This document shows positions 12,930 through 25,950 of a DNA stretch of 64,000 bases, in pieces; position 1 is the first letter of the stretch; each line of letters opens with the position of its first letter. Source of the DNA: Amphirosellinia nigrospora (Eukaryota > Ascomycota > Sordariomycetes > Xylariales > Xylariaceae); assembly GCA_004123355.1 (NCBI GenBank), contig SCHM01000004.1, positions 8,149,017 to 8,213,016 of the forward strand, read 5' to 3'. The position numbers and the translations under genes were made by a program. A model generated the notes under the pieces. That model worked only from the letters and a program-made list of their open reading frames with translations, made no database searches and was not told the origin of the DNA.

Positions 12930-14371
12930 GCTGAAGCTGAGGGCGGAATGAGTGGATGGGCGAGATGAGTGGACGGGTTACGAGCACTAGCATGGGCGAG
13001 TTTACAGAGCAGAAGGAATTGATTGAATGAGACACAGAAATTCAAGTACGTATGACACTTAAACGAATAGTGTAGTTAACTCAAGAACCGTTTTCAACAA
13101 GCCTCAGAACTCCAAAGAGATAAGTGTGAGCCGGGCCGGTATAGGTAGTGAGTGAGCGAAGCATGCTGGAGTGAGCCGATACTTAGTACGCAGCCATCTC
13201 TTGGCAGCCGAGGTTAAATACAACCCCGGCGTCGAATCTAACCGAAATAAGAATATTAGTTCCACTCTCTTACTAAATCAATCAACAATACTTAGGGTTA
13301 AGTAGTTGTTGTATCATGAATCTGGCTTAAAGAAAGCTATGATGGGCGTCGGTCAAGTATTTGTTGCATTATATAGTAATTGCAAGTACGTTGGGTATGG
13401 AAAGTCAGCGGCTCAAATTATATAGATAGACTCTTCAACAAAAAGCACTTACAAACAGCGGGTGCAACTTATAGCCATAAAATATATAAGTCCCGAGAAT
13501 GTATGCAGGTAAGTATGTAAGTCCCCGGCAGAGCGGGTGGGCGGGCTTGTCAGATAAGTAATAAGTACCTGCCTACATATATGTAAGGAGTGCCCCTCCA
13601 TTTGTAGATTATAACTTGGCGTCTTATCCCCCAAGGCGATAGATTGATGGTTTTATCATTGACCTGCAGTGCGTCAAAATCTCCCCGGAGAGCCCCCGCC
13701 TTGCATATGCACCCTACTCTGTCTTACTCTAGGCCATGAGAGGATGCTTATATATCCTGCTTTGCCTTTTACAAGAAGACGGGTTAGATAAGGAGTTGAC
13801 TGTTTTGCTAGGGAAAAAAATTAAGATCTTTGTAGAGGATAACTAGTTAGAGCAGGGTAAAAGGATCATTTACACTGGAGCGTTGCGAAAATGATGGAAG
13901 ACTAAAAGTATATGGCTAACGTGGGGAAGCGTGGGGGATGTACATCTGTACTTAGTAGTTCCGACGACTTACAATCTGATAAGGAAAAGGCGAAGAGTTG
14001 CACAGTCCAAGTTTATCACTGAACTAAAATGATGTTCTTTATCGGGTACTTTTCTGCAGCACGCGTGCAGGTGGCGCCACGTGCCCGGACCCATCACAAG
14101 AACCATGCCTTATGGTGGCCCGTGCGCAAGAATTAGGGGCATCCACGTTTAACCAATCCCGGGTCATCGCTTTGGCTTTTTAGGGCATCTCAGGGGCCGC
14201 TTCACTGTGCCAGTGGTTGCAGTTCAGCTAGGCAGTACCTGCCCCATCGCACATTTTACGTCTAATCGATAGGTACCTAACCTAAGGTAGGGCGGTTTTA
14301 GCTCTTTCTCTTCAAGGGCCCCCCTAGCGAAGAGCTGTCGCAACTGACCACATCTCATCTCTACCTAGCAT
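12930..14371. other. intergenic stretch, no gene seen
   Basis: This lies between the divergently oriented thioesterase (-) and striatin (+) genes and presumably holds both promoters. I see only short chance frames, a few TACCTA-type palindromic words, and pyrimidine-rich segments towards the striatin side (about 14,300-14,360). Confidence 0.4.
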
Positions 14372-15315
<944 letters not shown>

Positions 15316-17943
15316 ATGAGCTGGCAACAAGGCCCCCCCATGGGCGCTGGTGGTAACGGAGTCGGTGGCCCCGGCCCCGGCCAGGAGATGCAGGGAGCCG
15401 GCCCATCCATGCACCAGCACAACCTGCCACATGCCACCGAATACACTTTGCAGGGGGTCATGCGGTTCCTCCAGACCGAGGGCATAGGCACGAGCGGGAT
15501 AGGAACTCGTGGGAAATCGAGCGTCAAGAGATGAAGGGTAGGATCGCCGCTCTCGAGGGCCGCGCGACGTGGTGACGCTACCCAGAAGGCTTTGAAGAGA
15601 TACGTCCAGATCCTCGAGAGGAAGATCAAGGATCAGACTAGCGAACTCGAAGCTATCGCCAGGCGGCCGCCCAGCCAGATCACTCCGTCAAACGACCCTC
15701 CAAACTCGACAGGGCTGCCTTAGTTCAAGAGAGGTTGAAGTGTGCGTCATGCCCTGCCGGCTATTCGATGTATCTGAAAACAACTAACCCGTGCATCCTG
15801 TAGCGAATAATGAAAAGTTAAAAAACGGCCTGCCTCGTCCCGAAGGACTGCTGGGGATGCAAGGCGATGACGAACGCGACCGCGACGACTTACGCAGCTT
15901 CCTAGACCAGTGCCAAGCCGAATTTTCCTATCTTTTAATGACGCCGGCGAACCCCCTGCCCCCTCGAGAATCACCGCCGCTGCCGATGATGGAGGACCTG
16001 AGGGAGGGCGACTTCGGTCTTCCCATGGGCCAGCAACCTCTTGATGCCGCGTTTCAAGCCAGGCTGAACCAGAACCATGTCAAGGACCCCGCCTCTCGTC
16101 TCCCTCCGAATCCAAACCATCATGGGCCGCCCATGCAATCGGCTGGCGGTGTAAACATGGCCCCCAAAGCGCACGAGCTGCAGTCAGCCCCCATGGTTCG
16201 TTCCGGGGAGAACTTGGCCGGCGGGTACTCGCATCCAAACGAATGGCCCGCGCCCGTAGCTCCTTCGAATACCCGTGCCCAGGATGATCGGCTCTCCAAA
16301 ACCAATCATACCGACGATCTCTCGAGGGCGGATAACGCCCAGGTTTCTGCCGACAGGCGAGTTAGTGAATCCGAAGGGTGGGACTTCAACGAAGCATCAT
16401 TTCCTGACCCTGTATCGTCACAACCCGTTCAACCATTTCCGCAACGCCCTGACACCGATGTCTTCCCCGCTGCCGAAAATATCCCAAAATCCCCCAATCG
16501 TGGACCCACCTCACATCGTAGAAAAAGCTCCTTGTCTCATAGAAGGAGTACCGATCAGGAACTTTCCCTTAACGCCATAGCCCAAAAGATAGACAGCACC
16601 AACTTCAAGCTTCGGTACGGTTTACGTGGACATCTCAACGCCGTCCGTGCCGTCATCTTCTCCGGGGTGGTAGTCCGGGCGAGCCCGAGATTTGCACCGC
16701 CGGCGATGATGGCCTCATCAAACGATTCCATATCCCTCGCGAAAACCCTGGCCACCCCGGCGCCCAGTCGTCCGATCTTGACGTGCCAGCTGATTTCACT
16801 CACCGTGGGCATACCGGTGCCGTCTTATGTCTGACCTCGTGGTCCCGGCCCCCAATTTTTCTACCGGTGGTCGTGCTCAAGGTGATGGTTGGATATTCTC
16901 CGGTGGCCAGGATGCGACGATTCGGGTGTGGGAACGTGGCAGGGTTGATCCAAAGGCCACGTTAGATGGGCACAGCGATGCGGTCTGGACCATCTGTGTG
17001 CTCCCTGCTACGTTAGGGTCTTTTTCGGTCAATCAAATCCTTACGGTACCCCACCGCATTTTGGTGGCATCTGGGGCGGCTGACGGGGTTGTAAAGGTCT
17101 GGGCAGTGAGCGCGCCACCCCAATTGACGTCTCCGCAGCCAGGACCTACGGGAAGGCGTGCAGCCGGTAGCGGACGTGTTAGAGGCAATTCGATGAGCTC
17201 TGGTTCGCAGTTTCCCAGCTCCCCCAGCCGAACATGGCCTCTAACTCGCCCTTCTATTCGACGCTGGTTCACGATATTCGAAGGTCAGACGGCTCCAAAG
17301 CCTCCCCTACATGCATCACCCCTCTTTCGATGAGTGGTGAAGCATTTGTGGTCAGCTTTTCCGATGCCGCCGTCATCGTATTCGACACCAGAACAGGCGA
17401 GGAAATCGGCTCTATGGCGAGTCTCGAAACGTACGATAACACAGTAGCCACAAGCGTCAATGCTGTTGTCGCCACCACCGCTGGTGGAGCAGAGCTCGAA
17501 CACGGGTCTGGGTGAGGAAGAGGCCGGTGGCCCTACCGGAAGTAGTGGATCCTCGGGAAGTGGTGTCGAAGGGGTTATAATATCTGGGCACGAAGATCGG
17601 TTTATTCGGTTCTTCGATGCGAATAGTGGTAAGTCTTAGACGGTTTTACATTCTATACGTCATAGTATGCTAACGAGGAATAGGCCAATGCACTTACAAC
17701 ATGCTCGCTCACCCTGCCGCCATATCCAGCCTATCGCTGAGCCCAGATGGCCGAGAGCTTGTGTCGGCCGGTCATGACGCTAGCCTGCGGTTCTGGTCAC
17801 TCGAGAAGCGGACCTGCACGCAAGAAATCACCAGCCATCGTATCATGAGAGGCGAAGGGGTTTGTGCCGTCGTATGGAGCCAAGACGGTCGATGGGTCGT
17901 CAGCGCTGGCGGTGATGGTCTAGTCAAAGTTTTTGCCCGGTAA
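15316..17943 (+). CDS. striatin-family WD40 protein (STRIPAK scaffold, PRO11-like), frame broken
   Basis: Striatin is the regulatory B-type subunit that ties phosphatase PP2A to the STRIPAK complex at the nuclear envelope and ER; in Sordaria the homologue PRO11 is needed for fruiting bodies and hyphal fusion. Here a Gly/Pro-rich start (ATG 15,316) leads into the striatin N-terminal block [16 protein letters not shown] (caveolin-binding region), a coiled coil ([16 protein letters not shown]), an intron (15,742-15,803), the conserved [19 protein letters not shown] block, a long disordered linker, and seven-blade WD40 repeats from about 16,610 ([56 protein letters not shown]) to the stop at 17,943. 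A second intron is 17,629-17,683, with GCTAAC as branch site. At least six indels interrupt the frame (near 15,480, 15,565, 16,664, 16,844, 17,221 and 17,480). Three are homopolymer losses. Length and domain order are otherwise complete. Confidence 0.9.
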
Positions 17944-19203
17944 TCGAATTACAATTTGAGTTGCATGGCCAGAGTCAAACTACTCGGATGAAAAGTACAA
18001 CACTCTGCCTCCCGGTACCTATCTTTTTGGTAGTATCTACCTACGTACTTACCCAACCTAACCAAGACTATTTGATACCATGCAATGTGGAAAAGGCCTG
18101 AATGAGAGTGGCAATACTCATGAGGTTATTGGACAAATTAAATGTTAATTGTACGATGAGATGGATGGATGGATGTAAGCTCATATGACTTGCGCTGTTT
18201 CTAGGTAATCAGCGGAAATATTTATGTATAAAAAACGAGTTTTTAGATGTAGAAACAGCGACTACCTACCTACTTGTGGAGCTGAATGACTTCACGGCGA
18301 AATAAACGAGCTTTGTACGAATAATCAAGGGTTTAGATGATGTACCTCGGTTGTATCATGATTGTGTGATTGGGAACAGAAAGGGCTATGAAGGAAAAAA
18401 GCTTAACTGCTAGCGACCTCATATGGGCAGGGTGTATGTAGACATCTGTTGTTGCGCGGAGAGCGAGTGAAGCCATCTCCGTGGGCTCTGTGTGACTATA
18501 TGGCTACATACATGGAGTCTCTTTTTCTGACCAGTATGTCTAGATCCCTGCTCCTGGCACTTAAAGTTTGGGTTGGTTTGGGTTGGTTTGGGTTGGGTTG
18601 GGTTGGTTTGATCATTTAATCCTAGTCTAATCCTAGAAATCAATTCTAGTGTACGCCTTCCCTCGCAACAAGAAAAAGGAGAACTAATATCGATAACTGG
18701 GCACGAATCCTTCTGTGTGGTTTCCCTACAATTCAGCTTCCTTTGATCGCTTTTCTCCGCCTCGTTGTTAGAGACACTAGCTAGTCTATTAAATCTGAAT
18801 AAAATTGAGTAATCGAACAGTAGGTACTTACTCTACTTCCCCATCGTGGCGGTGCCAATGCTACTTACAGGCGGCAGTGCTGGGACATAAGCATGATATA
18901 CACATGCAGGTTATACTGCTTAAGCGGGTGGAGGGTTTCTCTAAATTCTAACTGCAGGTGGATGGTTGTGGGTTGGCAGTGATTGAAACCTTATACTAGG
19001 CCTCCTCCAGGCTTTCTAGGAACCTCCTCCGCCGCCTACCCAAGGCAGCTTGTCATAGTGTGTTAAGTGTGTTAAATGGGGCTAAGTAGGGCTATGCATT
19101 TAGCAATTTTATAGAGGGTGTGTATTTAAGTAGGTAATCACGGTTTCACCAAACTTTAAGTTTCTTTTGCTGCTCTTTCTATGGAATACATCCTTCAAAT
19201 TTA
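17944..19203. other. intergenic stretch, no gene seen
   Basis: Downstream of striatin and upstream of the HET gene I see only chance frames. The segment holds TACCTA-type palindromic words at 18,013-18,055 and a G-rich minisatellite at 18,567-18,610. Confidence 0.4.
18567..18610 (+). repeat. G-rich minisatellite (GGGTTGGTTT / GGGTT units)
   Basis: Units GGGTTGGTTT repeat twice, followed by three shorter GGGTT units and a final GGTTTG. There are five GGG runs within about 40 bp on the plus strand, which is enough for a G-quadruplex. It resembles, but is not, the TTAGGG telomere repeat. Confidence 0.85.
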
Positions 19204-19239
19204 TTGCTTTTGTGCCTAGCAATCAGTCCGATTTTCGCG

Positions 19240-20346
19240 ATGTTACGATGGCACCATGCCCGATGCCGTTCACCAAACGTTATCGTCGTCGAAAATATCC
19301 CGTATTGCACCAATTGTAATGAAATACACACCTCTGAATGCCAGGACGAACCTTCCGCCGAACTTACGTTCAACCCTGTTCAGCCGTCAGCCTTGGAACT
19401 GAACTGGCCGACATCCGTCAGGTATTCGAGTAAATCAGAGTTTTACGCCCCAGAGCAACACCGGCTCTGTACAGGTGAGGCGCAAGGAGCGGAGCCTCCG
19501 GCGAAACGAGTGCGGACAGAACGTACGCATTCTCTGCAGGAAATCGACGGCTATAGTCCCTTGGGGCAAATGTATGACTTCCGGCTTCTTTACCTCACGC
19601 CGGCAAGTTATGATGACCGGCTTCATGGTAATCTGGAAACCGCAGATCTCGCACATACTCTTGATGACGAGGCCTTGTCTTATACTTGGGCAGACGAAAA
19701 TGGAGATATTACTCGAAGAAAACATCTCTTCCTGGGGCCCTACTGGGACTGCTTGCCATTACCAATAGCTGCCACTCCGCGCTTCAACGGCTTCGGGTCA
19801 TGGGCTCGAATATCGTTTGGGTAGATGCTATTTGCATAAACCAAAACAATGTGACAGAGAGGTCTTACTAAGTGGGTATTATGCGAGAGATCTACTCGAC
19901 AGCTCAAAGAGCCGTCATTTTTCTAGGTCAACATGGCGAGGAGATAATTGAGGCCATGAGAGTACTAGCCGAAACCTCAGACCTTCCGGTCCACCCCAGT
20001 TTCCTTTTTAAGAAACGGAAGTGGGAAGGCGACGATACTCCCAAGCTTATTAAGCTTATTAAACTCCTCGAGAATTTTAAGCTCCGATATTTCACTCGTG
20101 TATGGGTCATCCAAGAAATTGCTATGGCTAACGAGTCTCGATGATCTGTGACGACAGATGCTTTGGGTCGGTTTGCTTGGACCTCGATGCGATAAACTTG
20201 CAGGCCATTCCATTGAAGTATTATCGTGAAATTCCTGAGTGGTTTCGACGATTCGCTAATAAAACGGCGCCTGAAACCCAACGAGAAAGGGGCCTTCTGG
20301 ATCTTCTCCAGCTAACATCGAAATCTTCTGCTTCAGACCGTAGTTG
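19240..20346 (+). pseudogene. HET-domain (heterokaryon incompatibility) gene, broken and truncated
   Basis: HET-domain proteins trigger cell death after fusion of incompatible hyphae. The order of motifs is clear: a Cys-rich start (RCRSPNVIVVENIPYCTNCN), then the HET domain with EALSYTWADENGD (about 19,670), NIVWVDAICINQNN (about 19,805), MREIYSTAQRAVIFLG (about 19,880) and YFTRVWVIQEIAMANE (about 20,090). The ATG at 19,240 fits the usual MxRWHxARC start; an in-frame ATG at 19,204 is an alternative. Two net -1 frameshifts (near 19,757 and 20,138) and an in-frame TAA at 19,869-19,871 break it. The TAA sits where a Gln is expected (ERSY-Q-VGIMREIY), consistent with CAA to TAA, a RIP-type CpA change. 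Similarity stops at TSKSSASD, just before the region that normally continues into a long C-terminal part. No partner gene is adjacent. Confidence 0.85.
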
Positions 20347-20460
20347 ACACAAGAGCTGGGGATAAGTGCCAAGGAATAGAACATGATGCTATTAGATACA
20401 CGTACACATGACACAAGTTTATCTAAGTATACTCTATACATATATACACCCAACTCCCTC

Positions 20461-22545
20461 CTAAAACGTCAACCCCCCACTAGCCCTCTGCCTCTTCTCC
20501 GAAGCAGCCTCGAAGCTGCCGTCGTGCCGGACTGAGACCCCCTGTACCGCGCTTGCGGCCAGCGGCACCCACGTGACGTTGTGTCCCTTATCTTTCAAAC
20601 TCGCCGCCACGGCTGCGTCGAAACCGGTCTCAAGAACGGCCGTGTTTGGCATCAATTGATCGTGGACCCGCGCCGCATCTATTGCGGAACTCATGGTTTC
20701 ATCGAGCTCGACTACCCGCCACGCTACCTGCGTCGTCGCGCTGATGATGCGCGAGCCGCCCGCTGCTCCTACGGCCTGCGAAAAGCTGTTCATGTATATG
20801 ATGAGCCTTGCCGTTGCTGTCACCGTTGTTGTCGGAACGGTGATGATCAACGGCGTGATGGAAGACAAAGGCCTCTTCCCAGCCCGGATAAAATTCGCCG
20901 CGCTAGGCTCGAATCCAAATTCGTTCCGCGCCCCGGGATCGAGAAGTCGTTCATCTCGTTGTTGAGAATTACCCCTGTCGAGGGACCATGAGTAAGTTTC
21001 CGAACAGCAGATTGATTGTCGTCGTACTGGATACTGCCATCCCGCCCCGTCCGCGGTGGTTATGTGGGAGGTCCCGTGTCCGGGTTTTGTGTAGCGCATT
21101 CCTTGCCCCCTGACGCGTAGTTTCTACAGGTTGCGTGCTGTTGTCTAAATGTGTGAACGTGTGGTTGCTGCTTGGTCTGTGGAGAGCATTCGGCCTTCGT
21201 GTGCTGAGACGTCGACATACGCGGGATCCCGAGTTCTTGCCGTGCCCCGTACGCGAACCGCATTGCCTCGTCAAAGCGGTGCATCGTTAGGTTCATGTTC
21301 GTGTCGGATGTGGAGTACCCTTCCATTGTTTTTAGCGTACTTAGGCTTACGGCACCGCTTGTTGGAGCCCTGCGGAATAGATGTTGAAGCCCCGGTAGGT
21401 GATGTTTAAGGCTTCACGCTGAATGGCCTCATAGCCGCCTAGATCCTCTAGCGTCATCGTGCCGTTATATGCTTGGATCGTAGCTATTGTGGCTTCGGCT
21501 ATGCGGCGGTTAGCTTGGGCGAAGTTTGTAGAAGGATTATAGGGGTAACGAACCTATTTCACCTGTATAAAATACATCGGCACCGTTCTCGGCGACGTTC
21601 TGTAAGGTCCTATGTTTATTTTAGCTACTCTGTGGTTCTCTTTCCTTATTTTCGTTGAGTTCTTACTCTGCATAGCGTTTTCTGTACATAGTTTCGCCCA
21701 AAGTCAGGAGAGTACCTGTCCATAAGTCAGCTAGTAGCCACGATAAAGCCGAGATATGGTAGAAGGATCGCACCATGAGGGGCGAAATCTTGTGCCCACG
21801 ACGGATCTTCGACTAAGAAATTCCAGCCCGTAACATTAACAGCAGCTTTCATGTATCGTATCGTGTCCTCTGTCACGGTAAAGCCACTGCGAGCTACTAG
21901 AGCAGCCGGTTCCACAATGGCGCGCCAAGAGAGAGCACCAAACTTTTTGTGCGCGTATTCCAACCCACGTAGCTCACCCGGCACGCCAGCTGCTAAGCCC
22001 CCAAATACGCTTCCTTTGACGTTATCTCTATACATGTCCTCGAAGGCGGCTGCGGGCGCCGACTCCCGATAGTCGATCACGGTGTACCCCCATCCTTATC
22101 CCGGATCAGAGCAAAACCTCCACCGCCCAAACCCGAGTGGTACATTCCGATCACCCCGACGCATAGTTGGGTGCCTATGAATGCGTCTACTGCATTTCCC
22201 TGAGCTAGAGGTTACTATCAAGACTTTAATGCGATTCGTAACTGACATGGGGTTTGTACAAGGATATCTCATAGAAGAAACGCAGACCGTACTTACTCCG
22301 ATGGCTAATAGGTCGATGCCGATTTGACTGCAGACTTTGCTTTCGCAAGCGACGGCGCCTTGACGGCCGGATACGACGGGTCTAAAAACCGTCTGTCCGG
22401 AGCTTTCCCATCGGTGACGGGGGAGAGCAAGACTGGATGATGCTGTTAAAAGCAGCAGCAGTAAGCTTTGCGGCAGGTCGGATAGTTTTTCTAATGTTTT
22501 ATGAGTATTGATTATTAAGCATGGATAATTACAATACATACTCAT
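20461..22545 (-). CDS. gamma-glutamyltranspeptidase, frame broken
   Basis: GGT removes the gamma-glutamyl group of glutathione and conjugates; it is made as a precursor that cleaves itself before a catalytic threonine. Visible in order on the minus strand: a hydrophobic signal-like segment (SLLLLLLTASSSLAL), GAVACESKVCSQIGIDLL, an intron (22,200-22,296), GNAVDAFIGTQLCVGVIGMY, YHSGLGGGGF, IDYRESAPAAAFEDMY, GGLAAGVPGELRGLEYAHKK, introns 21,610-21,666 and 21,499-21,553 (AGCTAA and GCTAAC branch sites), the small-subunit start GHGTSHITTADGAG with the catalytic Thr at about 21,070-21,072, TTTINLLFG, the oxyanion-type KRPLSSITPLI, GAAGGSRI, and a complete C-terminus at 20,461. I count at least nine single-base losses, for example G5 at 22,087-22,091 where six are needed. 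The exact start is unclear (first in-frame ATG 22,545). Neighbours are unrelated. Confidence 0.88.
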
Positions 22546-24102
22546 TTTCGCAACATTAGGCGCAGGTAGACTCGAGCTGGCTTATGATAAAGCGAGTAGC
22601 CTTAACTATAGTAACGATGTAAAATTGAATACGAACAATATTATCTTTCCGATAATCTTGCAAACGTGACGATGTCACAGACAAAGCCGACCGCTCTTTC
22701 CACGCCACGCAAGAGATTCGGAGTCATGGGACCTCGGGTCGCGAGTAAGACTTATTGATGATAAAGATAGTGAGAGAAGAGTACCTCCCTAAATGATACA
22801 CGTGAGCATAACGGAATGTCTGGATGCGCTAACCAGAAATCTGAATGTGGAGTTTGCCGACCGACCTACCGCCCGAGCTGGACAATGAGAGGACGAGTTG
22901 GCCGATAGCCGCTGCGTTCGATATCTGGGGTTAAGCCAGCCCTGGGTGATCCACTAATGATTGCTGCGAATCAGCCGCCGAGCTGTGACGGACTTTGCCT
23001 GAAGAGGTATCGGCTAGATTAAGGACGTTGCCATTGGTAAGCTGAATCGCGATAAGGAATTGTGACAATTGGTCTTGTCATTTTTACGATTATTAAGTCA
23101 TGGCTGAATCTTCAAGTTATATTTTGACGGAGTTTAAATGCGATCTGCTACAGGGCCTATCTATGTCATTGTGTAGATATGAATAAATGTAGGTATAGCA
23201 GTGATCTAGCCATATGGGGGGTTGAATAATGAACGTCATTGCTTAAGTATCTATAACAGCCAGCAGAGAATTCATTTCATCCCGCATATGGTGCTTGGGC
23301 GAGGAATGGGGACAGAGACGGTCGGCGCGGGAAATATTGATCACCCTTCACCTCATCCGAACACCCGTTTCTGTTAACGAATCAAATTCGAGGGCATAGC
23401 TGAGCCTGTGGGATGTAGACGTAGTACGAGTACTTTTGACGTAAATATTGGCTTGGAATAAGTGTCGCAACATTTGTTTTCAATTTGAAGTTAATTCTCA
23501 AAGTTATTGGCTAAGTGCAAAAGAATTGCTGCTATAGAGGGATATTGTGACATCGAAATACTTTACGTCCTATATCCAATCAAACCTTCATGTCGATAAA
23601 CATGGCTGGAGTAACGTTGAAGTGACTAGGCCAGTATGAGACCAATAATAAAATGGTGTTGGAGATATAGTGATGATCGTGCTACCCATAGTATTGTTGG
23701 GCTCCGTCTCTTCCCGTACCCCGAGGCACCTAAGGGATGAGCTACTCAATGTGATACCCGCCTTGCCTGAGAGTCGTGGTCATTCGGAGCCGCAACTTAG
23801 TCGTGGCCAATTTGTCTTGGTCTCGAATGAAGAAAGAAAAAAAAACAGACTTGGTAGATACAAGGGTAAACTTTGTTTTGTTTTCATTCCATTCCGTTTC
23901 AATTAAACTATTATCGGTTGTGTTTTCTTACTCGTGGACGTGTCTGGATGTTTTATAAGGCTGTTCCATTCCATCGCCTGAATTCTACTGACATCACTAT
24001 TTTTTGACAACGCAATACCTTGTATACTTCAGGCGCTATTCTCCGACTCCACGAGCCTTTGCCTGAATACAATTATCCTCGACGCCAATTAATAAAGTCA
24101 AG
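22546..24102. other. intergenic stretch, no gene seen
   Basis: This separates the divergent GGT (-) and SRR1-like (+) genes. Only short frames occur (the longest is about 78 codons at 23,670-23,906, without recognisable features). Composition is ordinary. Confidence 0.4.
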
Positions 24103-24975
24103 ATGTCAAGCCTAGAAGGTTATCAGCGTGAACAATTTCTGCTGCTCAAGCCAGATGATCAGAGGCGGCAGAAGATTATCGCGGAAATAGCGAATTCGAT
24201 TGTTAAACTACCCCTTGGTGACATATTTTGGTTACATCCCCAGTGCAAATGGAGTGGCTGAATTACGGTTACCGAGGCCCGACTGGCCAAGGATATGAAT
24301 GAAACCCATTCTTGAAAAGCTTTGCAAATCACAAATCAGCTTGGGCCACCGGGCACGACCTCACTCAGCTGATTCAAATTGCCACGCACAATCAAGAATT
24401 CCTGAGCAAAATTAACAAATTGTTTGTTTTGGCCTCGGATCTATTCAATCTGCCTTGGCGATTGTTGACGAAGACGGCTATGAAAAGTACATTGCACATG
24501 CAGTTACTGCCAATACGCAACAGCTCTCGAGCTTGCCTCTCTGTTCAAGCAGTTCAATGGCGGCAAAAAAGTACAGGTCTTCGCACAAGACCCTAAGATC
24601 ACTCGGATGGAGATTAACGCGTTTCCGAAGCTGGGGATCCAAATCGTGAACCCTTTCTTGCACCAAGGGTTCTGCCTGGTAGACTCCAACACGTTTGTGT
24701 TATCCTGTTGGATGGATAGCTCAGAAGAAATGGAGGAAATCATCCTCGCCACCACCCAACCAGCAGGAATGTTGTGGACTCGAAACAGCGCAAGATCCTC
24801 CACAGCAAATCAAACCCTCCATGACGAATACTTCGAGGTACCCTGCGATTCGTTCAACAGCCATTCAATTACGTGCGGCAAGATAGAAGATGCTGCACCC
24901 CTGATGGACGTACAGCTTTTTATCCGCCAGCCCAATGTAACGGCAGGCTCAAGCCAGCAGATTAGCACCAGTTGA
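24103..24975 (+). pseudogene. SRR1-like domain gene, frame broken
   Basis: The ATG at 24,103 opens a polar helix (LEGYQREQFLLLKPDD). Following the frame through three net -1 shifts gives a continuous protein: a middle part (SFANHKSAWATGHDLTQL), then the block around 24,410-24,480 that reads like the KIVCFGLGSI start of the SRR1-like domain, then KKVQVFAQDPKITRMEIN and an ILATTQPAGMLWTR segment. The VFAQDP motif after an Ala-rich helix and the later cysteine-containing strand are typical of fungal SRR1-like proteins (plant SRR1 acts in light and clock signalling; the yeast homologue is Ber1; the fungal role is unknown). Shifts lie near 24,240, 24,425 and 24,520. An in-frame TGA at about 24,298 replaces a probable Trp (YE-W-NPFL). 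The domain call rests on recalled family features and is moderate. Confidence 0.55.
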
Positions 24976-25950
24976 CGGACACCGGAACTGATACACCTGA
25001 GTTGACAAGAGAAACAGTTGGAGGGCAAAATCAAATCAAATGATAAAGATGGTCGAGAAAATTAGGATGTTTGCATAGAATTCGATACGCTAAGACTCAT
25101 CCAGTGGAACGATTGTCCTGACTTTTCATTTTCTAAAATCCGGTTCAGGTGGGAGCCTACCCTTAGACCTTGGCTTCCATCGCGTGACGAAATCGATGTA
25201 ACCTATGTGAATCTTACTATATGTAGGCCTGGGCTGTGATATTTTAGATCGATAGATAATCACATTGCAGTTTGCATATTAAAATAAACCCCAGGGGTCT
25301 TTTAATGGTAGATTTACAGCGTTAATGGTGGATTCTACTCCTATAACAGGTTAGCACCCGCACGGTCCCCCTTGGGCCCCTTATAAGTTTTCCACCTCCC
25401 ACAAAGGGGGTGGTTTTTGCAGGTCGGAGGTTTTTTTATTCCCCCCTCGAACGGCGCTCCGTACGAGGTTCCGTTTCCCCCCTTACCAAACAAACTCGAA
25501 CACTATTTGGGTATGAGTTTGGGCAGCTATTCGAGCTCTAGTTAGGTACGACTGCGTCGGCGAAGAAAGCGCACCTAAATAGGCTCGACTAGAGGCTCAT
25601 ACCCTCCCAATATACGCGTTCAACCAATCTGTGTGCCAACCTGTGTGAGGGTGTAGATTAGGGAAGTGCGAGTACGGGGGCAATACTGGCACACGGCAAT
25701 TTAACTGATAAGGCGAGAAGTTTTCAGGTTAGGTATAACCGCGAGGTTTAGTAGGAACATGGGAAATTATGAATCTGTTGTACATGAGGGCTTCTTTACT
25801 ACGGATAGATATGCCACAGTAAAGTACACATTGAATGAATGACGAGGTAATTGGCCGGAGATTCAAGATTGAGGATCGAAAATAGATCAGTTGCTACTAC
25901 CCGTCGAGTTTAGACAATTGAGGGTCTATGGCTTGGTATGCTACGTCTCG
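24976..25950. other. intergenic stretch, no gene seen
   Basis: This lies between two convergent genes and should hold their terminators. It includes C/G-run-rich words around 25,380-25,490 but no frame of interest. Confidence 0.4.
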
